The notes under the pieces were generated by a model that saw nothing but the letters and a program-made list of their open reading frames with translations, was not told the origin of the DNA and did not search any database. This document shows, one piece after another, positions 1-9,262 of a DNA stretch of 64,000 bases. This DNA is from CAWJHE01 sp963842455 (lineage in GTDB: Bacteria; Chloroflexota; Anaerolineae; Anaerolineales; UBA4823), in contig CAWJHE010000013.1 of the NCBI GenBank assembly GCA_963842455.1, positions 62,001 to 126,000 of the forward strand, in the 5' to 3' direction. Position numbers and translations under genes: made by a program. Positions within the stretch are counted from its first letter, which is position 1, and each line of letters starts with the position of its first letter.

Positions 1-1030
1 AGTGAACCACATCCAGAACACTCATTAGAACCCACACAACGATTACACTATACAAAGCAAAGCCCATGGCTGATGGAGCATCGGGAATTTGTGCCATACT
101 GCTTACAGCTACATACGAGATTCCGTGAAAATTAAAGATAATTTCCACAATAAATATACCGGTCAGCAGTGACGTGGCTGATAGAATGCTGCTGGTCAGC
201 GCCGGAGAGACTACATTGCGAAGGGTATGCCGCCAAACGACCCGTTTTTCGTTTATGCCTCGCGCCCTGGCTGCGATGACATAATCCTGGTGCAACTCTT
301 CAATCATCGTGGCCCTTGTAACTCGCCCAAGGGTAGCCCAATGTGCTATTGCCAGGGTGAATACCGGCATCACAAGGTGGCGGAAGGCGTCTACCGTGAC
401 ATCCAGCCTGCCATTCAACAGGCCGTCAAAAGTCAAAAAACCCGTGTAATTGCGAAACTCTTCGGAAGAGATGAGCAGGCCAATCGATGAGCTGGTCCGC
501 ATTGGCGCGAACCAATAAAGCTGAACGTAAAAAATAGCCATGAGCACCATGGCAAGAATAAATGGCGGTAAAGAAGTGGCAATAAAAGCAGTCAAGCGAA
601 AACCATAATCGGTCAACTTATTCTTTTTAGAACCTGCCAGCACTCCGCTGATAATGCCAAGCGGGATGAAAGCCAGGATGGAATAGAAAGTTAACTCTGC
701 TGTCGCAGGGATACGACGGAGGATTGCGGTAAATACATCTTCCTGCATGGTCGGGCTGTAACCCCAGTTGCCCTGGAAAAGGTTGGTGAGCCAATAAAAA
801 TACTGGACAGGAAACGGATCATTGAGATGGTTACGCTCGATGATGTTATCAACCATCTTTTGATACATCTGCTCCGTCATGCGCGGTGATAATTTCTTGG
901 GTATGTACAACGTTGCCCGGGTTTCAGCCGGTGTTAACATCACCGTGGCATACAGAAAGGCAGTAATGACAAACAGTGTAACCAGAAGGGAAAGGAACCG
1001 CCTAAACAGGTAACCGAGGAACGAAGACAT
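1..1030 (-). CDS. Peptide/nickel-type ABC transporter permease (DppB family), C-terminus cut by window edge
   Basis: Inner-membrane permease subunit of an oligopeptide/dipeptide/nickel-class ABC importer. The frame is open from ATG at 1030 to the window edge, giving about 343 residues. The N-terminus (MSSFLGYLFRRFLSLL) is the usual first membrane helix of DppB/OppB. The EAA-type coupling loop is visible near residue 265-300 (GRVTRATMIEELHQDY, then AARARG), which is the contact site for the cytoplasmic ATPase. Family length is about 310-340 aa, so only the very end is missing. Partner permease, ATPases and binding protein would lie outside the window, upstream or downstream. Substrate cannot be told from this subunit. 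Confidence 0.85.
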   Translation of the reverse strand, partial: MSSFLGYLFRRFLSLLVTLFVITAFLYATVMLTPAETRATLYIPKKLSPRMTEQMYQKMVDNIIERNHLNDPFPVQYFYWLTNLFQGNWGYSPTMQEDVFTAILRRIPATAELTFYSILAFIPLGIISGVLAGSKKNKLTDYGFRLTAFIATSLPPFILAMVLMAIFYVQLYWFAPMRTSSSIGLLISSEEFRNYTGFLTFDGLLNGRLDVTVDAFRHLVMPVFTLAIAHWATLGRVTRATMIEELHQDYVIAARARGINEKRVVWRHTLRNVVSPALTSSILSATSLLTGIFIVEIIFNFHGISYVAVSSMAQIPDAPSAMGFALYSVIVVWVLMSVLDVVH

Positions 1031-1133
1031 ATTTGACAACTTTATGATATTGGTTATAGAAATCGAGAATCAAATAGGGTAAGATTCTACCATGCCCTAA
1101 TGGAAAAACTTGAACTAACAAGTATACAAATAA

Positions 1134-1295
1134 AGACTCAAAAAGGATCAAAGAAAATCCATCGATGAGGATTTTCCTGGCGGCGGCTATCTATATTCGC
1201 CAGTCGGTAAGCGCGTTGTGGCTTTTCAGGATCACCATCCAGGAACACTTTACTTCGAGTTGAACCCAGGAACTCAACAAGTCCGTGAGCTATGA
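1134..1295 (+). pseudogene. Possible C-terminal gene remnant
   Basis: A stop-free stretch of about 53 codons without a start ends at TGA 1293-1295. It reads like coding sequence (DEDFPGGGYLYSP, then GKRVVAFQDHHPGTLYFEL), with the Gly/aromatic pattern of a secreted beta-rich protein. Stops directly upstream in the same frame (1131, 1116, 1098) mean no complete gene is present. It runs convergently into the end of the diguanylate cyclase gene. It may be the tail of a lost gene or chance; the family is not recognised. Confidence 0.22.
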
Positions 1296-2822
1296 CTATC
1301 CAAGATGATAACCGTCTCGTCCATTTTCCTTGACATAATATAAAGCCTGGTCCGATTTTTTGATCAGGGTATGCAAATCAGAGCCATCATCTGGGTACAT
1401 AGCTACTCCCAGACTAGCTGTCACCGAAACATCTGAGCCGTTAATGGTTAACGGGTTTCTACAGCTTTCGATGACCTTTTGGGCTATTTTGAGAGCATCA
1501 TCTCGCTGGTGTATATCACAAACCAAAATCAAGAATTCATCTCCCCCGAAACGGGCAACCGTATCTGATTTTCTCAATGAAGCGACTAACAAATTGCCCG
1601 TTTCGATCAATACGCTGTCACCGACCAAATGTCCATACTGGTCATTAATGGTCTTCAAATTATCCAGGTCCAGGGACATGACCGCTAGACGTCTTTGTTT
1701 GCGCTGTGCGCTTGCCAGAGCAATTTCAAAGCGATCATAAAACAATGATCGGTTCGGTAGTTTGGTCAGTGGATCATGGGTTGCCAATTCATGTAATTGC
1801 TGCTTAATCTCGCTAATTTCGGTGATATCGCTAAAACTGGAGAGGATGATTTCCTCGCCATTAATATCAATCATATCAGCAGAAAATAGACCGGTTAACA
1901 GCTTGCCGGCCCGGTTACGCAATTGAATTTCCAGACCCTGCGCTTCGCCTGCCGCTACTTTTTTAAATAGCTTCAATCGGTCTTCTTCCTGATCCCAAAG
2001 TTTTAAATCCACGGTCGTTTTCCCAAGCACTTGAGCTATTCGATAACCCGACATTTGCTCAAAACTATCATTGACTTCGATAATTTCTCCGGTATCCGGC
2101 CTGGAGAGCACAATTGCAGAAGGCACCGAGTGAAATGCTTTATAAAATTTTTCCTCTTGCGTTCTCACCTCCAATAGTAATCTCGTATTGACCATCAAAA
2201 CGAGTGCAACCAACAAGAAAACAAAAAGAGAGAAATAAATTATCATGGTAAGAGAATTGACCGGTGTGAAAGCAAAAAAGTTGCTTCTTTCTTCAAATGT
2301 GACCAGTATGAGAAAAAACCTGGCAATGCTAAAAATGACAAACCCACTCAAAATAATACCGGCTACGGTAGAAATTCTGCGCAAATATGAGGGAACCCGT
2401 CGAAATAGCAACCAACAAGTCTGGATATTTATCAAGGCTATGAAAGAAGAAATCACCATTTCGCGGACATTAATATCTGGTTGATTGGCATAAAAGTGAT
2501 AGTCGATCACACTAAAAATCAATAAAAATAGATAATTATGAGCATGCTTTCCCCGGATTCCGAAGAATTTTTCCAACCCTATCAGTAGAAATAATGAACC
2601 AGTTAAAATCAAGAAATTGCCAACCAGAATGGAAAAGAAATCGGGTATCCGCTCTCGCAATAGAAATAATCCAAAGCCCCCAACCAGAGATAGCATGGAC
2701 AACAGCCAAAACATCAAACCTTTATACCGTTTGCGATATTGCAGCCAGATGGTTGCCATTGTCACTGTGGATATTGCATTAATCAGGAAGTTTAGGAAGT
2801 AAAGTGTGCGAATGTCCAACAT
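1296..2822 (-). CDS. Membrane-bound PAS-GGDEF diguanylate cyclase
   Basis: Makes cyclic di-GMP from two GTP. The first ~220 residues contain about six to seven hydrophobic segments forming a membrane sensor. A PAS domain follows (~225-340; SAIVLSRPDTGEIIEVNDSFE). The catalytic GGDEF domain occupies ~343-508 and starts with the typical HDPLTKLPNR. The active-site motif GGDEF is intact. RKSD sits five residues before it, matching the RxxD inhibitory site for product feedback. No EAL domain is present. The gene stands alone. A c-di-GMP output in this window could be the MshEN-bearing histidine kinase at 52322, but that link is only inferred. The ligand of the sensor part is unknown. Confidence 0.93.
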   Translation of the reverse strand: MLDIRTLYFLNFLINAISTVTMATIWLQYRKRYKGLMFWLLSMLSLVGGFGLFLLRERIPDFFSILVGNFLILTGSLFLLIGLEKFFGIRGKHAHNYLFLLIFSVIDYHFYANQPDINVREMVISSFIALINIQTCWLLFRRVPSYLRRISTVAGIILSGFVIFSIARFFLILVTFEERSNFFAFTPVNSLTMIIYFSLFVFLLVALVLMVNTRLLLEVRTQEEKFYKAFHSVPSAIVLSRPDTGEIIEVNDSFEQMSGYRIAQVLGKTTVDLKLWDQEEDRLKLFKKVAAGEAQGLEIQLRNRAGKLLTGLFSADMIDINGEEIILSSFSDITEISEIKQQLHELATHDPLTKLPNRSLFYDRFEIALASAQRKQRRLAVMSLDLDNLKTINDQYGHLVGDSVLIETGNLLVASLRKSDTVARFGGDEFLILVCDIHQRDDALKIAQKVIESCRNPLTINGSDVSVTASLGVAMYPDDGSDLHTLIKKSDQALYYVKENGRDGYHLG

Positions 2823-2948
2823 TGTGCATGTGGCCTTATCATCTAAGATGATTTGGAAATCCTTTCACGAACTCGGACTAGAATTACCAAAGTGAAATTC
2901 TATTTTAATTGAAAATTCTTAATAATATGTTATCAATATTGATAAATT

Positions 2949-3272
2949 TTAAATATCAACATCATGGATGGTCGGGGTCCAATAAGAGAGAGCCTGGTTT
3001 CCATCGAACCCCATCACAAAAATAATTGAGCCACTCGCTCCCCTTTTGAGATAACTGGTCAATCGACCAGTAGGAAAGTTATCTGCCTGGTCAGGTGAAA
3101 AACTCATCTGGTTGCCAGTCCATTCTGGGATAACTTCGATTAAAGTTTTAGCAGGATCTTCAAGACCGCTCTCTGATGTTCAATCCATACCAATCCAGTA
3201 ATTATGATGGACTGTAGTTGATAGCCTATTACCTTTAATTGAGCGTATGGTAAGAAAACAGATCAAATTTTT
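2949..3272 (-). pseudogene. Decayed gene remnant with in-frame TGA
   Basis: The reverse strand holds an open frame from a stop at 3273-3275 down to TAA at 2949-2951, broken only by TGA at 3180-3182. Reading through gives a protein-like sequence. It has HHNYWIGMD before the stop and IEVIPEWTGNQMSF, RLTSYLKRGASGSIIFVMGF and LSYWTPTIHD after it. No start codon begins the upstream part. The 96 codons between TCA 3240 and the end stay in one frame, so the break is a nonsense change (probably TGG to TGA), not an indel. The family is not recognised. It fills the 485-base gap between the diguanylate cyclase and the CPBP gene. Confidence 0.4.
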
Positions 3273-3307
3273 CTATCGATACTGAACATTAGATACAGGA
3301 GAGAACG

Positions 3308-4197
3308 ATGAAAAAACGACCCCTATTGGCATATTTTTCATTATTGACAATCTTAAGCGTTGCGTTGATCGCTGCGATGTTTTGTCTCGGCGAGCAAGGT
3401 GTCTTCCTATTTCAGGCATACATGCTGTCACCAGCTATCGCCGCGATCATCACACGTGCTCTCTTCTACGAATCGAAATTCAAGGATGCCAATCTAAGGT
3501 TTGGAAATTGGCGCGACTACCTGAAATTCTGGGCGGCTGGTATCGGAATTACAATACTTTCCTATATATTTTTTACCTTGCTTGGCAGCATATCATGGGA
3601 TTTCAGCGGAGCCTCATTCCTGGAAAACCTTTCAAAGCAATTCGACATGGGCGGTCAAGATATTCAAGACACGCTTCCCCCGGTTTTTCACCGGAAATGA
3701 TGCTTTGGCTGTTCTTCTTTGGGGGATTGACTGTATTCAACATTCTGCCTGGGTTAATCACCGGGTTCGGAGAGGAATTTGGACACCGCGGCTTCATGTT
3801 TCCGCTTCTTTACCGCAGCAACCCCTGGGTGGGACTGATCGGTGGCGGTTTCGTCTGGTATGCCTGGCACCTGCCCTTAGGTCTGGTCGCCCCCACTGGG
3901 GCTGATCTTAGCTTCTCGGAGATCATAGCCAATCATCTTGTGCTGGCTATCGGATCGATATGCACCTTCACCTACCTGGCTTATGTGTATGTAAAAAGCC
4001 GCAGTATTTTTGTGACAGCAATTGCTCACATAACGTTGAACAACGCCGCAGCTGCCTTTTCCTACTTTGTCACGGTCGAAAACCAACTCAGTGCAAACAT
4101 TGGCATCACCCTGACCATGCTGTTAGTTGTAACCTTCCTTTACCAGCGCGGCCAACTACGTATATTCTCTCAAGCGCCAGAATTGCGGAGAAACTGA
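3308..4197 (+). CDS. CPBP-family intramembrane protease (CAAX protease/Abi), frameshifted
   Basis: Polytopic membrane protein of the CAAX-prenyl-protease/bacteriocin-processing family. The first frame gives residues 1-130 and stops at 3700. The second frame continues from about 3675 to 4197. Together they make about 296 aa, a normal length. The catalytic motifs lie in the second half: EEFGHRG (EExxxR) and, later, WYAWHLPLG with the conserved His. The break lies between the C5 run at 3677-3681 and the T5 run at 3684-3688; one added base restores the frame. The stop overlaps the next start (ATGA at 4195-4199), so the two genes are probably translationally coupled. Substrate unknown. Confidence 0.8.
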
Positions 4198-5775
4198 TGA
4201 GTATTGGACGGAGAAGATTTGATTACACATCATATTATGAAGGTGAAAAACCTGGCGAGGTTGTTACCGGAAACCGGCTGTGCATTGAAAGATTAGTTTT
4301 CACTTGCCTGCTATTCCTTCTCGTGACCGGTTGTCGCGTGAGCCAACAACCCACCCTGCCAGATTCTTACCCATCAGCGTTGACAAGCAAACTTGATCAA
4401 GTTATCCCTCAATGGATGTGTAGTTTAGAAGTCCCTGGTGTGGGGATTGCTTTAATCGTTGATCGAGAAATCGTCTGGACCCAGGCATATGGCTACGCCG
4501 ATCTAGAAAACCAACAGGAAGTAACGACTGATTCGATCTTCCGGGTAGAGTCAATCTCAAAATCCCTGACAGCCTGGGGCATCATGCACCTGGTGGAACA
4601 AGGTCTGCTAGATTTGGACAAACCAGTACATACCTATTTGACCGGCTGGACCTTCCCAGAAGCAATCATTCCAACACAACAGGTCACCGTGCGTAGACTA
4701 CTCAGCCACAACGCTGGGTTGACTCTGGGGACGATTGGAAACGAGTATGCTCCTGAGGATAATATCCCCTCATTGGAAGACGACCTATCGCAAGAAACCA
4801 GCTTTTATGCTGAACCCGGCTCAGGATTCTCGTACACCAATACCGGTTACAACCTGCTCGAGCTGATCATCGAACAAGCTAGCGGGCAGGACTTCTCCGA
4901 TTTCATGCTGGAAGAGGTCCTCAAACCACTTAGCATGCATTCAGCCACCTTTGAATGGAGCGAGGCGCTGCGACATCAAATGACAACCGGCTACGATCTG
5001 AAGGGTAACCCGGTTCAGGTTTACATGTATCCTGCCAAAGCCTCGGGAGGCCTGTTTGCCACGGTAAACGATATCGCCCAGTTTGTCACCGCAGGCATGA
5101 GGGGAAATTATTACCAAAATACCGGCGTGCTTTCCCAAGAATCCCTTCGAAAGATTCAGTCTCCCCAGGTTCCGATAGCCGGTATCTACGCTGTGGTTGC
5201 TGATGATTATGGCTTTGGCCATTTTATCGAAAGTCTACCGGGAAATCAGAAAGCTGCCTGGCACGGCGGCCAGGGACATGGCTGGATGTCTCACTTTCAT
5301 ATCATACCGGAAACAGGCGACGGCATTGTGATACTTACTAATAGCCAGCGCAGTTGGCCGTTGATCGCCCGCATCCTAAGCGAATGGTCAACCTGGCGAG
5401 GCATTGGCGCGGTGAAAATGAGCCGGATCACCTATGCAAATTACGTCCTTGAGATATTCACACTCCTGATTTTTGCACTGTCTGGTTATCTGCTATTCGG
5501 CTGGGCGAGAAATTTATCCTCGAGAAAAGTAAAACTGGAGCCATTTGCCAGGCAATCCATCGGCGCCAGGATCTTTCAGGCCGTATCTGGAGGTGGGATC
5601 TTAGCCGGCTTATTATGGAGCGCGGTCTCAGCCATACCGGATGACAACCGCCATCTTTCCTGCCACTGAACGTTGGGCGGGGTATGCTTTGGTCGCGTTT
5701 GGAGTGATGTTATTGCTGAGGGCATTCTATTCAGGTGGGAATCATCCAGGAATCGGCTGCAAGGATGGAGTTTAA
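4197..5775 (+). CDS. Serine hydrolase of the class C beta-lactamase/esterase family, C-terminal frameshift
   Basis: Extracytoplasmic serine hydrolase. The start chosen is ATG 4197, overlapping the CPBP stop; the open frame further upstream is an extension inside the CPBP gene. A hydrophobic segment ending in LLVTGC (residues ~35-50) looks like a lipoprotein signal. Catalytic motifs are SISK (SxxK), YTN (YxN) and HGG in place of KTG, as in penicillin-binding-protein-like esterases. A membrane helix follows near residue ~410. The first frame ends at 5669, but the next frame (from about 5641 to TAA 5773) encodes another hydrophobic helix (WAGYALVAFGVMLLLRAFY) expected in this architecture, so an indel around 5610-5660 is likely. 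Substrate unknown. Confidence 0.85.
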
Positions 5776-6011
5776 TCCGAGTTTTTAATTGATCCAGAAG
5801 TCAGGAGCAGCTTGACACGTACCTGACTGATTTTAACGACCGGATACTCGATTTTACGAGTTGGAAGAGAATATGGGTTACGGTAAATATATTCATACAT
5901 TAGGATAAGGGTCAAAACAGGAGCGGATTCTTTTGGAGGCGAAATCAAAAAGCCTAAGCCATGATTGAAATAACGAATATTTTAGAGAAGGAAATATACC
6001 GGCTAAGATTC

Positions 6012-7001
6012 CTAAAACCCCACCAACTTTCCCGCCTTTTCATCAATCAAAGTCAGCTTGATACAGGACAAACTCTCTCGAATATTCAAAGTTGGCGATT
6101 TTCGCAAAAGCTCATCCGACTGGTAGGCTTTTTCCAGGTTGTAATTCGGCACCCTCGGGTTGAGATGGTGGATGTGATGAAATCCGATATTGCCGCTAAA
6201 CCATTGCAGTGCTTTGGGCAGTTTATAATACGAAGCGCCTTTGAAAGCTGAGGCGACATAATCCCACTCCTGGCCACGCGCCCAATAGACACCCTGGAAT
6301 TGGTGCTGAATGTAAAATAGCCAGATACCAGCCATACCCGCCATCCAGATCACCGGAAGCTGGATCAGCACATAGTTCTTGAAGCCGATCAGTAAACTGA
6401 TGCCAGTCGCCATGGCGATAATCGCCAGGTTTGTCCACACCACGCTCATGGTTTCGCGTTTCCCGTGCCGGATGGACGGCCAGCGATTTTGAATGACAAA
6501 CATCCAGATCGGACCAAAAATGAACATAACTGCTGGATGGCGAAAAATACGATAACCAACTTTCCCCCATACACTCAATTTCTGATATTCGTCCACTGTC
6601 AGCGTCATCACATCACCTATCCCGCGTTTATCCAGGTTGCCGCTGGTGGCGTGGTGAATGGCATGGGAGCGCCACCACTGCGCTCCGGGGGTGAAGGTCA
6701 ACACACCTAACCAGAAACCAACTCGGCGGTTCCACTGGGTGGATGGCAAGAAGGAATTATGACCACAATCATGGAAGAAGATAAATATTCGGATCAAGAA
6801 ACCGGCGGTTGGGATCGCCAGCAACAATGTCAACCAATAGCCGATCTGAAGGCTGTAAACCATCGCGAACCAACCCAAACAATAAAGCAGCAACGTAAAC
6901 GCAAGCTGTCGAATGGCAAGTGTCGGATCGGCCTTTGAGAAGGGATCTAATTTCTTCTTTAATTCTTTGATGCCTGGTAGTGCAGTGGTTTGACTTTGCA
7001 T
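6012..7001 (-). CDS. Membrane fatty acid desaturase
   Basis: Di-iron membrane desaturase that introduces double bonds into fatty acyl chains. ATG 7001 is preferred because AGGAG precedes it at good spacing; a further in-frame ATG lies 24 bases upstream. The 329-aa product has the three histidine boxes HDCGH (77-81), HAIHH (113-117) and HHIHH (275-279), plus hydrophobic hairpins between them. This is the FA_desaturase family with soluble-type HxxxH/HxxHH/HxxHH spacing; the acyl substrate and regiospecificity cannot be predicted. It is a single gene, convergent with the serine hydrolase. The 236 bases between the two hold nothing recognisable. Confidence 0.9.
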   Translation of the reverse strand: MQSQTTALPGIKELKKKLDPFSKADPTLAIRQLAFTLLLYCLGWFAMVYSLQIGYWLTLLLAIPTAGFLIRIFIFFHDCGHNSFLPSTQWNRRVGFWLGVLTFTPGAQWWRSHAIHHATSGNLDKRGIGDVMTLTVDEYQKLSVWGKVGYRIFRHPAVMFIFGPIWMFVIQNRWPSIRHGKRETMSVVWTNLAIIAMATGISLLIGFKNYVLIQLPVIWMAGMAGIWLFYIQHQFQGVYWARGQEWDYVASAFKGASYYKLPKALQWFSGNIGFHHIHHLNPRVPNYNLEKAYQSDELLRKSPTLNIRESLSCIKLTLIDEKAGKLVGF

Positions 7002-7079
7002 CGGTAACATTCTCCTGTAACTCATAGTCTATCGAACAACACAGTAATTGTCATGTGACCCAAGACCTATTCTTTTAGC

Positions 7080-7450
7080 CAATCCTCGCTCATCACTCTA
7101 GAAAATGTGGCTATTTCTCAAAAGCTCATCATAATTCGTGGGTCATGCAAAATCATCCGTACGATGAAATTTCATAGATAGCTCATTGTACTTCGTGGAA
7201 CTATCAAACTGATCTGTCTTATAAATATTCAAAATATGAATGTTTTGCATTCTTTGCGAGAGGCTAAAAAAGCTAATCGCACTTCGTGGGCTATGCAAAA
7301 TGATTAGTGAGCTTATTTCAAGAAAGAAATCTCTGCGCACTCTGCGTCTCTGCGAGAGATAAGAAATTCTTTGCGTACTTTGCGACTTTGCGAGAGATCA
7401 AAAAAGAAAGCATTGCTTACTTCGCGAGAGATCAAAAAACAAAAAGGCTG
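7080..7450. repeat. Intergenic dispersed repeat region (copy 1)
   Basis: The spacer between desaturase and sugar permease is built from two short repeated motifs. Motif A is roughly gctaatcgcacttcgtgg followed by ctatgcaaaatgat (7270-7303, with degenerate copies near 7125-7165 and 7180-7200). Motif B is roughly ctttgcgactttgcgagag followed by atcaaaaaa (7325-7440, several copies). Both recur at 13795-14000. Such 'LCALCVSA'-type sequences (from their translation) are known as dispersed intergenic repeats in several environmental bacteria. No gene is seen here. Confidence 0.6.
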
Positions 7451-7471
7451 CCAAAGTACATTGACAGCCTT
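7433..7471 (-). terminator. Rho-independent terminator of the sugar ABC operon
   Basis: Read on the minus strand, arms AAGGCTG and CAGCCTT enclose a short loop and are followed by TTTTTGTTTTTTG. It sits about 25 bases after the stop of the last permease gene. Confidence 0.7.
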
Positions 7472-7494
7472 GGTAGAAAAGTGCAGAGAAAGAA

Positions 7495-8313
7495 CTATCC
7501 TTTTAATGCTCCAGCCATCAGGCCGCGCATAAAATAGTTACCCAGTAAAATATAAACCAATAGAGTGGGCAATGCCGCCAGAAATGAGCCAGCCATCTGC
7601 ACATTCCAGGCGATGATCTGCGAACCGGCCATGTTGTTCAGGGCTACAGTCACCGGCCAGCTGGATGGCGCGGTGAGAATCACAGCGAAAAGGAAATCAT
7701 TCCAGGCGGATGTAAACTGCCAAATCAGCACCACCACAAAACTTGGGATGGAGATGGGTAATAGCACACTGGCGTAGATACGTAAGATTCCCGCGCCATC
7801 AATCCTGGCTGCTTCCAAAAGCTCCTTCGGTATCGTAGCATAATAATTTCGAAAGGTAAGGGTGGTTATCGGAATACCATAAATGACATGCGCCAGGATC
7901 AACCCGTAGATACCGCCGTATAAATTGAGCGTGCGCATCGTCTCGACTAGAGGGATGAGAATACTCTGGTAGGGAATGAACATTCCAAATAAGATCAACG
8001 GGAAGATGATATCTGATCCCTTAAATTTCCATTTTGCCAGTACATAACCATTCAAAGATCCCAAAACAGAAGATATGATCGCTGCTGGAACTACCATGCG
8101 GAAGCTATTCCAAAAATTAGGAGCGAGTTTCTGGTAGGCTTCGATAAAATTATCGAAAGCGATCCCAGATTTCGGCAAGCTCCACATGGTTGCCAGGTCC
8201 ACTTCAGCAAATGACTTAAAACCAGTCACCAGCATCACATAAAGGGGCATTAGAAAGAAAATGGTGAGGAACAATAGGGGAATGTATTCCCAGCGCAGAA
8301 AATTCTTTTTCAT
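7495..8313 (-). CDS. Carbohydrate ABC transporter permease (MalG type, CUT1)
   Basis: Second membrane subunit of a sugar importer. The 272-aa product has about six transmembrane helices and the EAA coupling loop near residue 170-190 (EAARIDGAGILRIYASVLLP). It ends with the typical MalG tail (FMRGLMAGALKG). Its start overlaps the stop of the upstream permease by four bases, so the two subunits are co-translated. No ATPase gene lies in the operon, as is common for CUT1 systems that share an MsmK-type ATPase. Confidence 0.92.
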   Translation of the reverse strand: MKKNFLRWEYIPLLFLTIFFLMPLYVMLVTGFKSFAEVDLATMWSLPKSGIAFDNFIEAYQKLAPNFWNSFRMVVPAAIISSVLGSLNGYVLAKWKFKGSDIIFPLILFGMFIPYQSILIPLVETMRTLNLYGGIYGLILAHVIYGIPITTLTFRNYYATIPKELLEAARIDGAGILRIYASVLLPISIPSFVVVLIWQFTSAWNDFLFAVILTAPSSWPVTVALNNMAGSQIIAWNVQMAGSFLAALPTLLVYILLGNYFMRGLMAGALKG

Positions 8314-9197
8314 AGCTGTTCCTCCGTTGATAAACTAAAGCGCAAATAAGGAATAATCAGAACAGCTACGCTGACCAACAACAGGATGCCGATCGCAGCC
8401 CCGCGCGCATAATTGAGACCGTCAAATGTGGTTTGCCACATGTTGATGGCTGGCACATCCAGCGCAATTTGCTTTCCGGCTATGGCAACAATCAGGTCAA
8501 ATACCTTCAAAGACATATGCCCTAAAATGATCACGGCGCTCAAGGTGATGGGTTGGATCATCGGGAAGATGATCATACGGAAAATTTGGCTCTCAGTAGC
8601 ACCATCTACCGCAGCAGCCTCACGAATTTCTTCTGGTATGGCCCGCAGGGCACTTAAGTAAAGCGCCATAATATAGCCAGACATTTGCCAGATAGCCGGG
8701 ATAGCGATGAAAGCAATCCCCCATTGCGGTGTTGTAAGCCACCTGGAAATAAGGAAATCTAAACCGAGCTTGTCAAATATCAGGTTAATCCCACTGATAC
8801 GATTTCCAGTCGCTGGATTCATCAGCCAGCGCCAGACAACACCCGTGACGATGTAAGAGATCGCCATCGGAAATAAGAATACTGTCCGGAAGAAAGCTTC
8901 ACCGCGGATACCACGATCAAGCAAAACTGCCATTCCCAATCCCAGGACCAAACAACCAGTCACAAAAAGGACAGTAAAGATCAGTGTGTTGCGAATATCA
9001 ATTTGAAAGCGAGCATCTGAGAAAAGGGAGATGTAGTTTTGGAAACCAGCCCAGGCATAATTAGGCAGCAGCCCTTTCCATTGGCTCAAGGAAACTCGAA
9101 AAGACCAGAAAATAAAGCCGTAAACAAAGATAAAGACAGCGATGATGGAGGGAGAAATAAGTGCTATGCCAATAATCTTATCCCGATATTTATTCAT
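8310..9197 (-). CDS. Carbohydrate ABC transporter permease (MalF type, CUT1)
   Basis: First membrane subunit of the sugar importer, 295 aa. Hydrophobic helices start at residue ~8 (IIGIALISPSIIAVFIFVY). The EAA loop is at ~190-210 (EEIREAAAVDGATESQIFRM). It lies between the binding protein (65-base gap upstream) and the second permease (4-base overlap downstream). It pairs with the latter to form the channel. The small MalF form without the large periplasmic loop is typical of Gram-positive-type and Chloroflexota systems. Confidence 0.92.
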   Translation of the reverse strand: MNKYRDKIIGIALISPSIIAVFIFVYGFIFWSFRVSLSQWKGLLPNYAWAGFQNYISLFSDARFQIDIRNTLIFTVLFVTGCLVLGLGMAVLLDRGIRGEAFFRTVFLFPMAISYIVTGVVWRWLMNPATGNRISGINLIFDKLGLDFLISRWLTTPQWGIAFIAIPAIWQMSGYIMALYLSALRAIPEEIREAAAVDGATESQIFRMIIFPMIQPITLSAVIILGHMSLKVFDLIVAIAGKQIALDVPAINMWQTTFDGLNYARGAAIGILLLVSVAVLIIPYLRFSLSTEEQL

Positions 9198-9262
9198 CCA
9201 TACCCTCTCAATCCATCATCAGGGCGAACACAACTGTGCTCGCCCTGAATAGATTAATGAAA

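Noticed and set aside
3180..3182. Selenocysteine codon in the 2949-3272 frame
   Set aside because: No start upstream and no recognisable selenoprotein family; a Trp-to-stop change is simpler.
3960..4196. Longer N-terminus for the serine hydrolase from ATG 3960
   Set aside because: The extra 79 residues are Cys/His-rich frame noise overlapping the CPBP gene; ATG 4197 overlaps the stop and precedes the signal peptide.
7143..7537. Small proteins encoded in the 7.1-7.5 kb spacer
   Set aside because: Open frames there only translate the dispersed repeat motifs and lack ribosome-binding sites.
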